Assembly (NCBI GenBank): GCA_036924255.1 | Contig: JAUPFN010000027.1 | Location: 8,015,735 to 8,079,734, forward strand | Length of the DNA: 64,000 nucleotides | From: Apodemia mormo | Lineage: Eukaryota; Arthropoda; Insecta; Lepidoptera; Riodinidae | Direction: 5' to 3' | Part shown: positions 21,113 to 30,384 of the stretch, in pieces | Layout of the letters: each line of letters opens with the position of its first letter | Numbering within the stretch: the first letter of the stretch is position 1 | Notes under the pieces: model-generated | What the model was told of the DNA's origin: nothing | What the model saw: only the letters and a program-made list of their open reading frames with translations | Databases searched by the model: none | Program-made: the position numbers and the translations under genes

Positions 21113-22408
21113 AGAAACATCTTCGTTTCATTGCCTATTTCTAAATATTGATTTGTTAACTAGTTTATGTTGGGTGTGGGCAGGATTTAGCCTTAATTTA
21201 AAAAACACTATATTCAGTATTCACAATAATTACTTTATTTCCTTGATATTTTACACCACTTCATAATTTCTACTTATTTTCTCTTCTTACACATATTATT
21301 GGAGTCTCGAGCATCTCTTTCGAAAGGCTGCGACCAATTAATTTACTTTTTGGCTGCGACAGAATGCCGCGCTACTACGACCGGTTCGCCAATCTTGACG
21401 TACGAAACAAAAACCGGAAAGAAACGATCGAAGTGCCAACAAAAATAACCAATCAGACGATACCGGAAATAATAATAGAGAATTTTAAATACAGTATTAG
21501 TCAAATGATATCCTTAATTTTAATAAATATTGATGTTTCGTTTTACACTTGTGAAATATTCTAACACTTATAACCAGCTGATTCGCTGGTAGTAAATATT
21601 GACGATAAAAAAATACAATGTACCTACATTATGGCCGCATTTGTACTCACGCATACTGATTTTCAACGAAATCAGTCAAACTGTTTGTGAGACCGACGGA
21701 CTAAAAATAGTTAAAAAAGTTCAAATAGAAAAGTTTTATTTGAGCCGAAGTGCGAGTCGTACTCGCCCACTGAGGGTTCCGTGTAAAATTATAGCTACAT
21801 ATTATAGAAATATCAGGAATCGACTTTCGCAGTTTTTCCGAGCTTTTCAGTTACATGAAGCTTCAAAGAAAGACTTTATTTTTTATGATTTAATTACAAA
21901 TGTATAGTTTTCAGATTTTCCCCTGAACTTGTAGTATACGGCGATATTAGGTCGACGCAAAGTATCTTACATATTTTATTCTCTGAAAGTGTCGTAATAT
22001 GTATACGTTTTTTGCGCTATAAATGACCTTTTTGTTTAACTTCGGAATTTGACTTTTTCACAGATTTAAGTGACTCAGTATATGATTTGAATTTCACAGG
22101 TTTTAGATAGACCTCAGTATATGATTTATATTTCAACTGATAGATGGATGAACAAACAATATTCAATATATTTTATTCAAAGAATATAATAGAATCACTT
22201 TTTGAAAGTCAGAAAGATAAAATTGGTAAACCATTATACCAACTTAAAATTAATTTACTATTTGTAAAATATAGTCATAAAATAAATTTTAAACTGACAA
22301 ACGGACAACAAAAGATCGTATAAGGGTGCCGTTTTTCCTTTTGAGGTATGAATCCCTAAAATTGTATACATAGAGAGCCATTACAGATTTATTTATTTTT
22401 TGTTTCAG
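21113..22408. other. Sequence immediately upstream of RyR exon 1
   Basis: 1.3 kb ending in a probable splice acceptor. Two short near-repeats of CTCAGTATATGATTT (about 22074 and 22112). If the acceptor is used this is intronic. No TATA/Inr combination that I would call. Confidence 0.4.
21728..21795 (+). repeat. Fragment of a widespread lepidopteran repeat
   Basis: Contains GTGCGAGTCGTACTCGCCCA and GAGGGTTCCGTGT. A diverged reverse copy is at about 36118-36165 (CGGAATCCTCGG, GCGAGTCAAACTTGCAC). Confidence 0.45.
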
Positions 22409-22475
22409 ATATGCAGTTGAAGGAGTGCAAACGTAAGAAAAATTTAATTGACAGTTGAGTGAAGAGAAATAGAAG
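22409..22475 (+). promoter_or_regulatory. RyR 5' leader with probable splice acceptor and short upstream ORF
   Basis: A pyrimidine-rich stretch ending TTTGTTTCAG at 22399-22408 looks like a splice acceptor, so the 5' UTR probably begins in an upstream exon that I cannot place. The 67-base leader then contains an ATG at 22411 followed by 15 codons and a TGA at 22456-22458, 17 bases before the RyR ATG. A short upstream ORF of this kind could reduce translation of the main ORF. That is inference; a transcript would have to show that this leader is used. Confidence 0.45.
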
Positions 22476-22532
22476 ATGGCGGAAGCAGAGGGAGGAGCGA
22501 GTGAGCAGGATGATGTTTCATTCTTACGAACG
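22476..22532 (+). CDS. RyR: Ryanodine receptor coding exon 1 (residues 1-19)
   Basis: The exon opens with ATG and encodes MAEAEGG followed by a short acidic stretch ending SFLRT, the characteristic start of insect ryanodine receptors. It ends on a complete codon (phase 0) directly before a consensus donor GTGAGT. The ATG is the first in this frame after the stop-containing upstream sequence. A different, upstream ATG at 22411 opens a 15-codon reading frame that stops before this start. A Helitron-like repeat begins only 22 bp after the donor. Confidence 0.95.
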
Positions 22533-22554
22533 GTGAGTGTTTTAAAAGGCAGCA

Positions 22555-22872
22555 TCTTATTTATAATAAAATCGTAGAAAAGTCAAAACTGTACATTGAA
22601 TATTTTTTTTAAAGAATACTTGGGGCGTGATCTACAATTGATATCAAAGCCAAAAATATAGTTTTTAGAATTTTTGTCTGTTTGTCTGTTTGTCTATGTA
22701 TGTCCGGGGTAAACTCAAAAATTACTGCATGAATTTACTTCAAATTTTGCATGAATATTACTAACAGGTCGGGTCAACATAATACCTACATATTATCACG
22801 CTATCACCTACGGGGGAGGAGCAGTGCGGAGTAAACGAAGTCCCCGCGGACGAAGTCGCGGGCAACAGCTAG
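22555..22872 (+). mobile_element. Non-autonomous Helitron-like element next to RyR exon 1
   Basis: Begins A|TCTTATTTATAAT, ends CAGCTAG|T. Six nucleotides before CTAG stands a hairpin with stem CCCGCG (22843-22848) and CGCGGG (22857-22862), the classical Helitron 3' terminus. It starts 22 bp after the exon 1 donor site. Confidence 0.75.
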
Positions 22873-22967
22873 TACTTGATAATTATCTATTTTAATATAC
22901 CTCGAATTTATTCTTTGAAAAGAGAAGTTTCCTTCATATAAGAATTTATCCCATCCATTTCTTTATT

Positions 22968-23312
22968 TCATAAGATAGCAAACAAGCAGATGGCTCTCCT
23001 GATGGAAAGAGTAAACATCGCCTATAGACACCAAAGATGTTAATGGTGCGTTGGTATCCGTGTGGCGGGATGGCAATGCCACCTGCACAAGTCTACCGGC
23101 TAACCTTACCCTCCAAACTGGAATACGACAATTGACGCTATTGCGGCAGGAATAGGTAAGGCCGTGGTATCAAATACCTGGGCGAGACGTTGCGAAATTC
23201 TACCACCTAGTAGTCACGATGGTAGTGACATGTATAGGCAATTGGTCGCCTTTTACGATCTGCCTAGCAGAACAGCAACTGGTATTTTCTTCAAAGGAGC
23301 ACAGACCAACAC
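22968..23312 (-). mobile_element. S1 SINE-like copy, full length, RyR intron 1
   Basis: Runs from the tail complement CATAAGATAGCAAACAAGCA to the head complement AGGAGCACAGACCAACACG. Confidence 0.82.
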
Positions 23313-23635
23313 GAGCGGAATCCCATCGAAATTATCCCATAAACTACACGTTCGACTTTTTTAGTTAAAATATTACAATTTTTACAATTTTATACTCGAG
23401 GATTCAAAAGTTAGATGACATACCTTTTACCACTTCAGATGCTTATTTCTCACAAAATGTTGACAAAATCAAAAATATTTTTGAAAAACCTCCATATCAT
23501 TTACAAAGATCTACCCAATGATATTTTTTTCATAACTCAGTTACATAATATGTGCAAAGTTACTCTTAATAATTCTATCTTTCAAAATCATAGTGCATCA
23601 TTTTGTAGCGGTACATAAAGTGCATCTAAGGTTTA

Positions 23636-23995
23636 AGGTTTTTAAGGTTTTTCCAGATTCCCAAGCACAGGGTGAGTGCTATAACACAAAAATAATTAGA
23701 AATACGAAAGTACTGATCAAAATTATAAATGTGAATTTCATCTGTAACGATGAACTCATTTAACTAGTTATACGTATGTAAAGCTAGCGATCAGTACAAT
23801 CGACGTAATCGATCATATAGCAAAGAAGAATTTCGCCGCCTCGAGCCTGTCGACACTAGCTCAGCGGAAGAGCGTCCCGGCTTTAGGGAAATGGTCGCAG
23901 GTTCAAATCCCGCGTGTCGATATTTTTCTTTGCTGTTTTTAAGGTTTTTCCAGATTCCCAAGCACAGGGTGAGTGCTATAACACAAAAATAATAA
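23636..23995 (+). repeat. Direct repeats flanking tRNA-like copy 1
   Basis: About 60 bp with TTTTTCCAGATTCCCAAGCA and GTGAGTGCTATAACACAAAA occurs at 23640-23696 and again at 23937-23992, bracketing the tRNA-like sequence. A diverged copy lies at 30235-30290. Confidence 0.7.
23848..23922 (+). mobile_element. tRNA-like sequence (S4 family), copy 1
   Basis: A tRNA-like fold with 7-bp acceptor TCGACAC/GTGTCGA, D-stem GCTC/GAGC with AGCGGAA loop, and TTCAAAT T-loop with a partly broken T-stem. The anticodon arm does not pair well and position 33 is not T. A shared flank (TATTTTTCTTTG, AAGGTTTTTCCAGATTCCC) accompanies the other copies, so it is a repeat, more likely a SINE or a tRNA pseudogene family than a working tRNA. 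Confidence 0.6.
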
Positions 23996-24109
23996 AGTGC
24001 ATCTATTTTTTTAAAATCAACCGTACAGATCATATACAGATAGACGGACATGACGAAATTATAAGAGTCCTGTTTTTTGCCATTTGGCTATGGAACCCAA
24101 AACATGTTT

Positions 24110-24472
24110 TTTTATATCATAAGATAGCAAACAAGCAGATGGGTCTCCTGATGGAAAGAGTCAACCATCGCCTATAGACATCAAAGATATTAATGATGCG
24201 TTGGTATCTTTTGGCGACGTCTAATGCCACATGCATAAGTTAACCGGCTACCTTACCCTCCAAACCAGAACACGACAGTGACTAGCACTGACGCTACTGC
24301 GGCAGGAATAGGTAAGACGGTGGTACCAGACCCGGGCAAGACAATGTGGAACTCTACCGCCTAGTAAGCACGATGGAAATAACTCGCATAGCCAATCGGT
24401 CGCCTTTTACGACCTGCCTGGAAGAACGGCAGTTGGCCTATTTAACAAAGGAGCCCGGGACCAGCACGACGG
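24110..24472 (-). mobile_element. S1 SINE-like copy, full length, RyR intron 1
   Basis: Tail complement TTTTTTTATATCATAAGATA at the left, head complement GGAGCCCGGGACCAGCACG at the right. The 67-bp minisatellite starts about 50 bp downstream. Confidence 0.82.
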
Positions 24473-24523
24473 AAAAATTTCTAACAGCATTACTTTCATG
24501 TACTAGTAAATTTTTTGGCGCTG

Positions 24524-24925
24524 TTTATGGAACCCCATAAGACGCGATGCCTTAAATAATTCCCTAATTGATAAGGTAACCACAATTAAGTTTATGGAAC
24601 CCCCTAAGACGTGATGCCTTAAATAATTCCCCAATTGATAAGGTAACCACAATTAAGTTTATGGAACCCCCTAAGACGTGATGCCTTAAATAATTCCCTA
24701 ATTGATAAGGTAACCACAATTAAGTTTATGGGACCCCCTAAGACGTGATGCCTTAAATAATTCCCTAATTGATAAGGTAACCACAATTAAGTTTATGGAA
24801 CCCCCTAAGACGTGGTGCCTTAAATAATTCCTTAATTGATAAGGTAATCACAATTAAGTTTATGGAACCCCCTAATACATGATGCCTTAAATAATTCCCT
24901 AATTGATAAGATAACCACAATTAAG
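24524..24925 (+). repeat. Minisatellite, six exact-length 67-bp units
   Basis: Units start at 24524, 24591, 24658, 24725, 24792 and 24859, each beginning TTTATGG and containing GATGCCTTAAATAATTCC. They differ at only a few positions. In RyR intron 1. Confidence 0.95.
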
Positions 24926-25139
24926 AATATTTGCAATACGGGCGTATTTACGTTGACGACATTTTTGTTCGTAACTATCAAAGTTTATAATCATTTGTAA
25001 CTCGAAACGATTTACAAAGGGAGTTTTTATGACGTCCCATTTACGTGAAAGAAAACAAGTTTGTAGGTCAAATAGATTAGGAATTACAGGGTGGGTCGTG
25101 AAACCATAGATATAGTGTATACATAGAGTAGACTAGGTG

Positions 25140-25392
25140 ATATAATTCTGCAAGTGCAAGTCTCGTCCGGGTTTGGTACCACCGCCTTACCTATTCCTGC
25201 CGTAAAAGCATCAGTACTTGTGCTCTCGTGTGTCGATTTGGCAGGTAGGGGAGCCGATAAACTAATGCATGTGGCATTAAGATCCCGCCACAAGGATAAT
25301 AATGCGCCATTAACATCTTTGGTGGCTATAGACGATATATTTCCATCAGGAGAGTTATCTGCTTGTTTCTATCTTATGATATATAAAAAAGA
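25140..25392 (+). mobile_element. S1 SINE-like copy, 5'-truncated
   Basis: Starts within the family at TCGTCCGGGTTTGGTACCAC and ends in TATCTTATGATATATAAAAA. The flanking GACGAGCCATAAACGCG is repeated after the next copy. Confidence 0.72.
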
Positions 25393-25455
25393 CGAGCCAT
25401 AAACGCGCCCATAAGTAAAAATGTCCCGTTGATAGAAAGAGAAAGAACATGTATA

Positions 25456-25672
25456 CCTCGTGTTGGTCCGGGCTCCTTTAAGTATATTTCATCTGCCGTT
25501 CTGCCAAGCAGTTTATAAAAGGTGAACTATAGGCTGTGCAAATCACTTCCATGGCTACTGGGCTGTAGAAATCTGCTTTGGAAGGTAAGGGAGACGGCAA
25601 ACTTATGGTTGTCGCTTTCCATCGGGAGAGTCATGCTTATTTCTATTACATGATATATAAAAAAAGACGAGC
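25456..25672 (+). mobile_element. S1 SINE-like copy with internal deletion
   Basis: Has head GTTGGTCCGGGCTCCTTTAA and A-rich tail but lacks the central third. The downstream flank GACGAGCCATAAACGCG and the next 50 bases duplicate those after the 25140-25392 copy, which suggests local duplication. Confidence 0.7.
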
Positions 25673-25811
25673 CATAAACGCGTTGTAAGTGAAAATGTCC
25701 CGTTGACAGAAAAAGAAAAAACATACATTTATTACGTCATATTCATGTAAATTACGCATGCGTATTATATCTTTTATATAATTCAAACAAGCATATATAT
25801 ACTGCAACGCT

Positions 25812-26013
25812 CATTTAGTCGACCGTAAAAATCGCGCCCAAAAATTTCCACCTTTATTTTTGACGCTACAAAAAATTTATAAAACACATGTTTTTTCCTA
25901 CTGCTACTACTACTTTTGTGTTTTGATCTACCTAAATTATGAAAATAAAGGTGCAAATTTTTGGGCGCGATTTTCTCTCTTGAACCCAACATGCACTTAC
26001 GGTCGACTAAATT
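25812..26013. mobile_element. MITE-like inverted repeat in RyR intron 1
   Basis: The arms share ATTTAGTCGACCGTAA, AATCGCGCCCAAAAAT and CCTTTATTTT in inverted order around a short centre with TACTACTAC. About 200 bp, non-coding. Confidence 0.6.
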
Positions 26014-26354
26014 AGCAAGGCAGGATAAGCTATCCTGCTATCCTGAAACTATCGCTCATAGACAATACGCATGTTAATGATAATAATCCATGAATTTTAG
26101 ACTTCCTTTTTTACAAAAATAGTCCATATTCTATGATTTTAAATAAAATAGGTGATTAAAATTTGATTATAAAACAAATATTAACACAATTAAAGTTGGA
26201 AATAAAATTAAATTGAGATTAAAAAGAAATTACTGATCAATCAAATCAATCATTAAAATTAATTAATAAATAATTAATTTTTATGGTTAATAATAATACT
26301 GATTGTTCAGTATTAAAATTTCAGCATTAAAATTAATTAAAATTTTCACTTTCA
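26014..26354. other. AT-rich intron 1 sequence
   Basis: Multiple AATTAATTAA-like words, no gene or element recognised. Confidence 0.5.
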
Positions 26355-26622
26355 TAATGACGCGTTGCTATCCGTGTGGCGGGATGGCAATGCCATATGC
26401 ATAAATCTACCGGTTACCTTATCCTCCAAACCGGAACATGACAATGACAAGCATTGACGCTATGCATTGACGTAAGACAGTGGTACCCGATACCCGGGTA
26501 AGACATTGCGGAACGTCACAATGGTAGTCATATGTATTGCCAATCACTTGCCTTTTACTTCCTGACTGGCAGGACGGAAGTTGTTCTGTCCTTCAAAGGG
26601 CACCAACAAGGGGTAATCGTAT
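26355..26622 (-). mobile_element. S1 SINE-like copy, tail missing
   Basis: Body from GCGTTGCTATCCGTGTGGCG to CCTTCAAAGGGCACCAACAA, with a small internal duplication of TGACGCTATGCATTGACG. Confidence 0.7.
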
Positions 26623-26812
26623 CTGATTGGCTTCTGTAAAGGATATGGGGAAGTTGTCGTAATTTTTATCATGTTTCTCTCCTGTACATTCGTTTTCAGA
26701 AAGAGAAACGAGTACAAAATTTATTTTCTTTCTCTCTTTATGGGCGGGGCGATTTTTTGCTTAGCTCGCCTACTCTATGTAAAAATATCTCTATGCGTAG
26801 GGGACACAGTTA

Positions 26813-26901
26813 CAGTACCCGGCGATAAATATTGCACATCGACCTTTGGAAAGAGACAATCGGCTAATTTCGGCTTCGTAGAGCGTTATCTCTGTCGCAC
26901 A
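26813..26901 (+). repeat. Left terminal inverted repeat of the DD82E transposon
   Basis: The 89-bp repeat starts CAGTACCCGG directly after the TA duplication. It matches the reverse complement of 28663-28751 with about four differences (near repeat positions 31, 52, 69 and 85). Presumed transposase-binding end. Confidence 0.92.
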
Positions 26902-27161
26902 AAATACAAACAGTCCGGTACCTATTAGGAGCTGTTAAAACAACTATGATTTGCTTCTTTTGATATTTTTATTCTTTGTATAAAATACACTAATTTTTCT
27001 ATAAGTGATGGCTTTAGGTTGGGGTAAAATAAAATAAAAAAAAATTTTTACATTATGTTTACGTATTTAATTATTTTGGAACATTACAGCTTTAGTGTAC
27101 ATAATAAACACCATTATACCTATTGCTAAAATGAGACATTGCAATAAAAATAATAATAATT

Positions 27162-28541
27162 CTAATTCTCAATTACTTCCATTTCACTATCTGTGCTCTC
27201 AGAGAGGTCAATATCACTGTCACTATCAGCCGTATTTATTACTAATCTATCAGTGTAATTGTCTAAACTGTGTTGAATGCTTCTATATTCATTCTCACAT
27301 TTGATTGCATGATCGCAAACCTTTTTCCACTCTTCAGCGCCGATCATGTTTACTTTTTCAGTCAATAATGTTTTTAATGTAGTTAAGTTCATACCCACAT
27401 TTCTAGAGGCTACATAGCCTTTCAGTTGAGACCATATATTTTCAATTGGATTAAAATCCGGATGATATGGTGGCAATCGCAACACAGTGTGCCCATGTTC
27501 GGCAAGTATTTTGTCCACAGAAAACTCTGTATACCTCTCCTTGTGCTGACATATAATAGCGTAAATCTGGGTTTTTGTTAATTTTGGATCAACTGGAATT
27601 TCATGTCTGTTTAACCAGTTGATCATTTCCCGTTTAATGGTGTTTGAGTTGGGGGGTCTCTCAACATACTTGTTGTGATAGGGTGCGTTGTCGATAACTA
27701 GAACAGAATCACTGGGTATATTTGGGATTAATTGGTTAACCAGCCATTTCTCATAGTTATCGTTATTCATTTCATTGTGATAGTCACCTGTAGTGTCCGT
27801 GGATTTATACGTTAAAAAAGCACCGGGTACAAAGCCTTTTTCATTTCCCGCATGAACTATTATCAAACGTTGACCTTTTGAAATTGGCTTTTTTACTCCT
27901 TTTTTCTTATCGTCACTCCAAGATTTCCCTTTAGTGTGGGATGCATGTATATATGACTCATCCATGTAGACGATATTTTTTCCTGTTTCGCGAAATTTGC
28001 GTATTTTATCAAGGTATTCCATTCGTTTGAGACTAACGTCGTGCTTTTCCATTAGAATTTTTCGATTATCTTCCATTTTAGTGAACTGAAATCCCATGTC
28101 ATGAAGTATTTTTCTCAACGTTTTTTCAGACCCATTGTAATTAATAGCTTCAGATAACTTAGCTTTTAATGATTTTATTGTTGGCAGTTCATTAAATCGT
28201 AAGTGAAAATCATACACCATTCTTCGAACAACATCGTAATCAAAATCGTCCATATCCAAACGAAATTGCTTTTTTGGTCTCCCTTTTTTTGGAGTGCTGA
28301 ACTTAATTTCAGTCGAATGTGTTTCAGTACTGACTTCGTTTAATATATTGTTCAAAGTTCTTCTTGAAATTCCAGTGGCATTTGCAACTCGCTCTTGAAT
28401 CTTCTTAAAATAACAACTTACATTTTCATCTACTTTTTTTTTAAATCTATCAGCTTCGCTTACAAAGTATTTATAAACATTGTAGATAATTTCACGTGAC
28501 TGACCTCGTAAAGGTTTCCCTCTTTTTCCGAAAGATGCCAT
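27162..28541 (-). CDS. Tc1/mariner-superfamily transposase, DD82E catalytic spacing
   Basis: The 459-aa ORF has a helix-turn-helix around residues 48-70 (motif VANATGISRRTLNNIL), an AT-hook-like GRPKK at 88-92 and a second winged-helix-like segment at about 120-151. A DDE_3-type catalytic domain follows: D194 in VYMDES, D284 in LVIDNAPYHN and E367 in HPDFNPIENIW. The spacing between the second Asp and the Glu is 82 residues, against 34-41 in ordinary Tc1 and mariner transposases. The insert contains a predicted helical stretch (about 297-345). The C-terminus is acidic (DSDSDIDLSE). The protein would bind the terminal repeats and cut and paste the element. I recall a DD82E lineage being described under the name Sailor, but have not checked this. 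No stops or frameshifts are present. Confidence 0.93.
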   Translation of the reverse strand: MASFGKRGKPLRGQSREIIYNVYKYFVSEADRFKKKVDENVSCYFKKIQERVANATGISRRTLNNILNEVSTETHSTEIKFSTPKKGRPKKQFRLDMDDFDYDVVRRMVYDFHLRFNELPTIKSLKAKLSEAINYNGSEKTLRKILHDMGFQFTKMEDNRKILMEKHDVSLKRMEYLDKIRKFRETGKNIVYMDESYIHASHTKGKSWSDDKKKGVKKPISKGQRLIIVHAGNEKGFVPGAFLTYKSTDTTGDYHNEMNNDNYEKWLVNQLIPNIPSDSVLVIDNAPYHNKYVERPPNSNTIKREMINWLNRHEIPVDPKLTKTQIYAIICQHKERYTEFSVDKILAEHGHTVLRLPPYHPDFNPIENIWSQLKGYVASRNVGMNLTTLKTLLTEKVNMIGAEEWKKVCDHAIKCENEYRSIQHSLDNYTDRLVINTADSDSDIDLSESTDSEMEVIEN

Positions 28542-28662
28542 ATTACAACTTTAAATTATTTAAATTTGTGGGTGTTATCAACTCTAAATATATATTTTTT
28601 TTCGGGACGCGACTGCACTCTATCGTACTTGAACAACGACTGACTAAACGTCACATAGGTAG

Positions 28663-28751
28663 TGTGGGACAGAGATAACGCTTTACGAAGCCGAAATTAT
28701 CCGATTGTCTCTTTCCAAAGTTCGATGTGCAATATTTATCGCCGGGTACTG
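28663..28751 (-). repeat. Right terminal inverted repeat of the DD82E transposon
   Basis: Mirror copy of the left end, finishing GGGTACTG and followed by TA at 28752-28753. It lies about 120 bp upstream of the transposase start codon, so the transposase promoter should be in or next to this repeat. Confidence 0.92.
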
Positions 28752-28859
28752 TAATGACGTGTTCGCTACATATATGCAAACTTTAAGGATATACACAGAC
28801 AAGCGATAAATGCACGAAATCAAAAAATGTTCAGTTTTAATTCCATTCAGTTTTCCGCC

Positions 28860-29205
28860 ATTTTGGTCCGGGCTGTTTTGAAGAATAGACCATCTGCCAT
28901 TCTGCCAGGCAGTTTGTAAAAAGTGACTGATTGGCTATATATGTCCCTAGCAATGTGACTACTAGGTGGTAAAGTTATGTAACGTGTTGACCAGGTTTTG
29001 GTACCATCATCTTATCTATTCCTGCCTCAATGGAATCAATGCTTGTAAATGTCGTGGTAAAGTTATGTAACGTGTTGACCAGGTTTTGGTACCATCATCT
29101 TATCTATTCCTGCCTCAATGGAATCAATGCTTGTAAATGTCGTGTTCCGGTTTGGAGGATAAGTTAGTCGTTAAACTTATACCTATATGTGACACTATCA
29201 TCCTG
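28860..29205 (+). mobile_element. S1 SINE-like copy with 85-bp internal tandem duplication
   Basis: The segment starting TGGTAAAGTTATGTAACG at about 28970 repeats in tandem at about 29054, so that GGAATCAATGCTTGTAAATG appears twice. The tail is replaced by a short degraded piece. Confidence 0.7.
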
Positions 29206-29229
29206 GCATACGAATGGCTACACAATTTT

Positions 29230-29593
29230 TTTTATATCATAGGATACCAAACAAGCAAATGGGTCTCCTGATGGAAAGAGTCAACCACCGCCTATAGACA
29301 CCAAAGATATTAATGGTGCTTTGCTATCTTGTGGCGAGGTCTAATGCCACATGCATAAGTTTACCGGCTACCTTATCCTCCAAACCGGAACACGACAGTG
29401 GCAAGCACTGACGCTATTGTGGCAGGTATAGGTAAGGCGGTGGTACCAGACCCGGGTAAGACAATGCAGAACTCTACCATCTAGTAGCCTCGACGGTAGT
29501 GACTCGTATAGCCAATCGGTCGCCTTTTACGACCTGCTTGGCAGAACGGCAGTTAGCCTATTTTTCAAAGGAGCCCGGAACCAACACGGATTT
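29230..29593 (-). mobile_element. S1 SINE-like copy, full length
   Basis: Tail complement TTTTTTTTATATCATAGG to head complement GAGCCCGGAACCAACACGG. Forms an inverted pair with the + copy just upstream (28860-29205). Confidence 0.8.
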
Positions 29594-29597
29594 TTTT

Positions 29598-29695
29598 TTT
29601 ATTAACATCTTCGGTGTCTATAGGCGACGATTGTCTCTTTCCATCAGGAGAGCCATCTCATTGTTTTCTATGTTATGATATATTAAAAGAAAGGT
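29598..29695 (+). mobile_element. S1 tail fragment
   Basis: Only the last 90 bases, from ATTAACATCTTCGGTGTCTA to the A-rich end. Confidence 0.65.
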
Positions 29696-29929
29696 CAAGC
29701 AATCCAAATCCAGTTATTAATAAACTGTAAGGTAACTTAGCGAGAAGTGTCGGGAATAGCGTGAAAATCAAGCGGTATACAGATTTATATGACTTAGAAT
29801 AAAAAAAGTATTAAAAAAAAATAGGCGGAAGTACAACTAGTGCACCCATGATTAAGGCCAATTGCACTAACATTATTTCAGCTTAGGACAATTCTTAAAT
29901 GGTATGCTGTCACTTCTTGACTTAAATAA

Positions 29930-30039
29930 ATAAATAAATATTCACGGGATAAATTACACTTACTGATCTAATCTCAAAATAAGCAAATTATTTTGCTTGT
30001 GTTATGGGTAATACGTGTGTCAACGATACTAATACATAG

Positions 30040-30040
<1 letters not shown>
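29930..30040 (-). mobile_element. tRNA-derived SINE S3, 3' fragment
   Basis: Tail and body complement (AAATAAATAAATATTCACGG, AAGCAAATTATTTTGC). It runs into an AT microsatellite instead of a head. Confidence 0.6.

Positions 30041-30041
<1 letters not shown>

Positions 30042-30092
<51 letters not shown>
30042..30092. repeat. (AT)n microsatellite
   Basis: Uninterrupted AT dinucleotides for about 51 bases between an S3 fragment and the tRNA-like copy 2. Confidence 0.95.
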
Positions 30093-30098
<6 letters not shown>

Positions 30099-30103
30099 TC
30101 GAC

Positions 30104-30176
30104 ACGCAGGGATTGAACCTGCGCCCATTTCCCTAAAGCCGGGACGTTCTCCCACTGAGCTAGTGTCGACAGGCTC
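30104..30176 (-). mobile_element. tRNA-like sequence (S4 family), copy 2
   Basis: - strand copy with the same acceptor, D-stem and T-stem (GCAGG/CCTGC region). It follows a long (AT)n run. Downstream flank includes TATATGATCGATTACGTC and the family tail in the opposite orientation. Confidence 0.6.
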
Positions 30177-30384
30177 GACGTGGTGAAATTCTTTTTTGCT
30201 ATATGATCGATTACGTCAATATTTTTCTTTGTTGTTTTTAAAGTTTTTCCAGTTTTCCCACGGGGTGAGTGCTATAACACAAAAATATTCTATATTATCA
30301 CACAAATGCTTGTCCCCGTCGGAGATCGGCTGAAAATAGTGAGTAGCAAAAAATGCTTAGGTACCTAATTGCTGGAAAAGTTGA

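Larger units (their letters stand above)
26813..28751 (-). mobile_element. Complete Tc1/mariner-superfamily (IS630-Tc1-mariner) transposon, DD82E type
   Basis: The element is 1,939 bp, bounded by inverted repeats of about 89 bp (26813-26901 and 28663-28751) that differ at about four positions. Both ends start CAGTACCCGGCG. It is flanked by TA dinucleotides (26811-26812 and 28752-28753), the target duplication typical of the superfamily. It carries a single intact transposase ORF on the - strand. It sits in RyR intron 1, antisense to the host gene. Near-identical ends and an uninterrupted ORF suggest recent insertion and possible activity. Confidence 0.92.

Noticed and set aside
21364..21907. 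ORFs of 66 and 102 codons upstream of RyR
   Set aside because: Composition is not protein-like, no domain is recognised, and part of the second is a widespread lepidopteran repeat.
23848..23922. Functional tRNA gene
   Set aside because: Acceptor and D stems pair, but the T-stem and anticodon stem pair poorly, position 33 is C, and two further copies share flanks, so it behaves as a dispersed repeat.
24524..24925. CRISPR-like array
   Set aside because: The units are directly adjacent 67-bp copies with no unique spacers, in a eukaryotic intron. It is a minisatellite.
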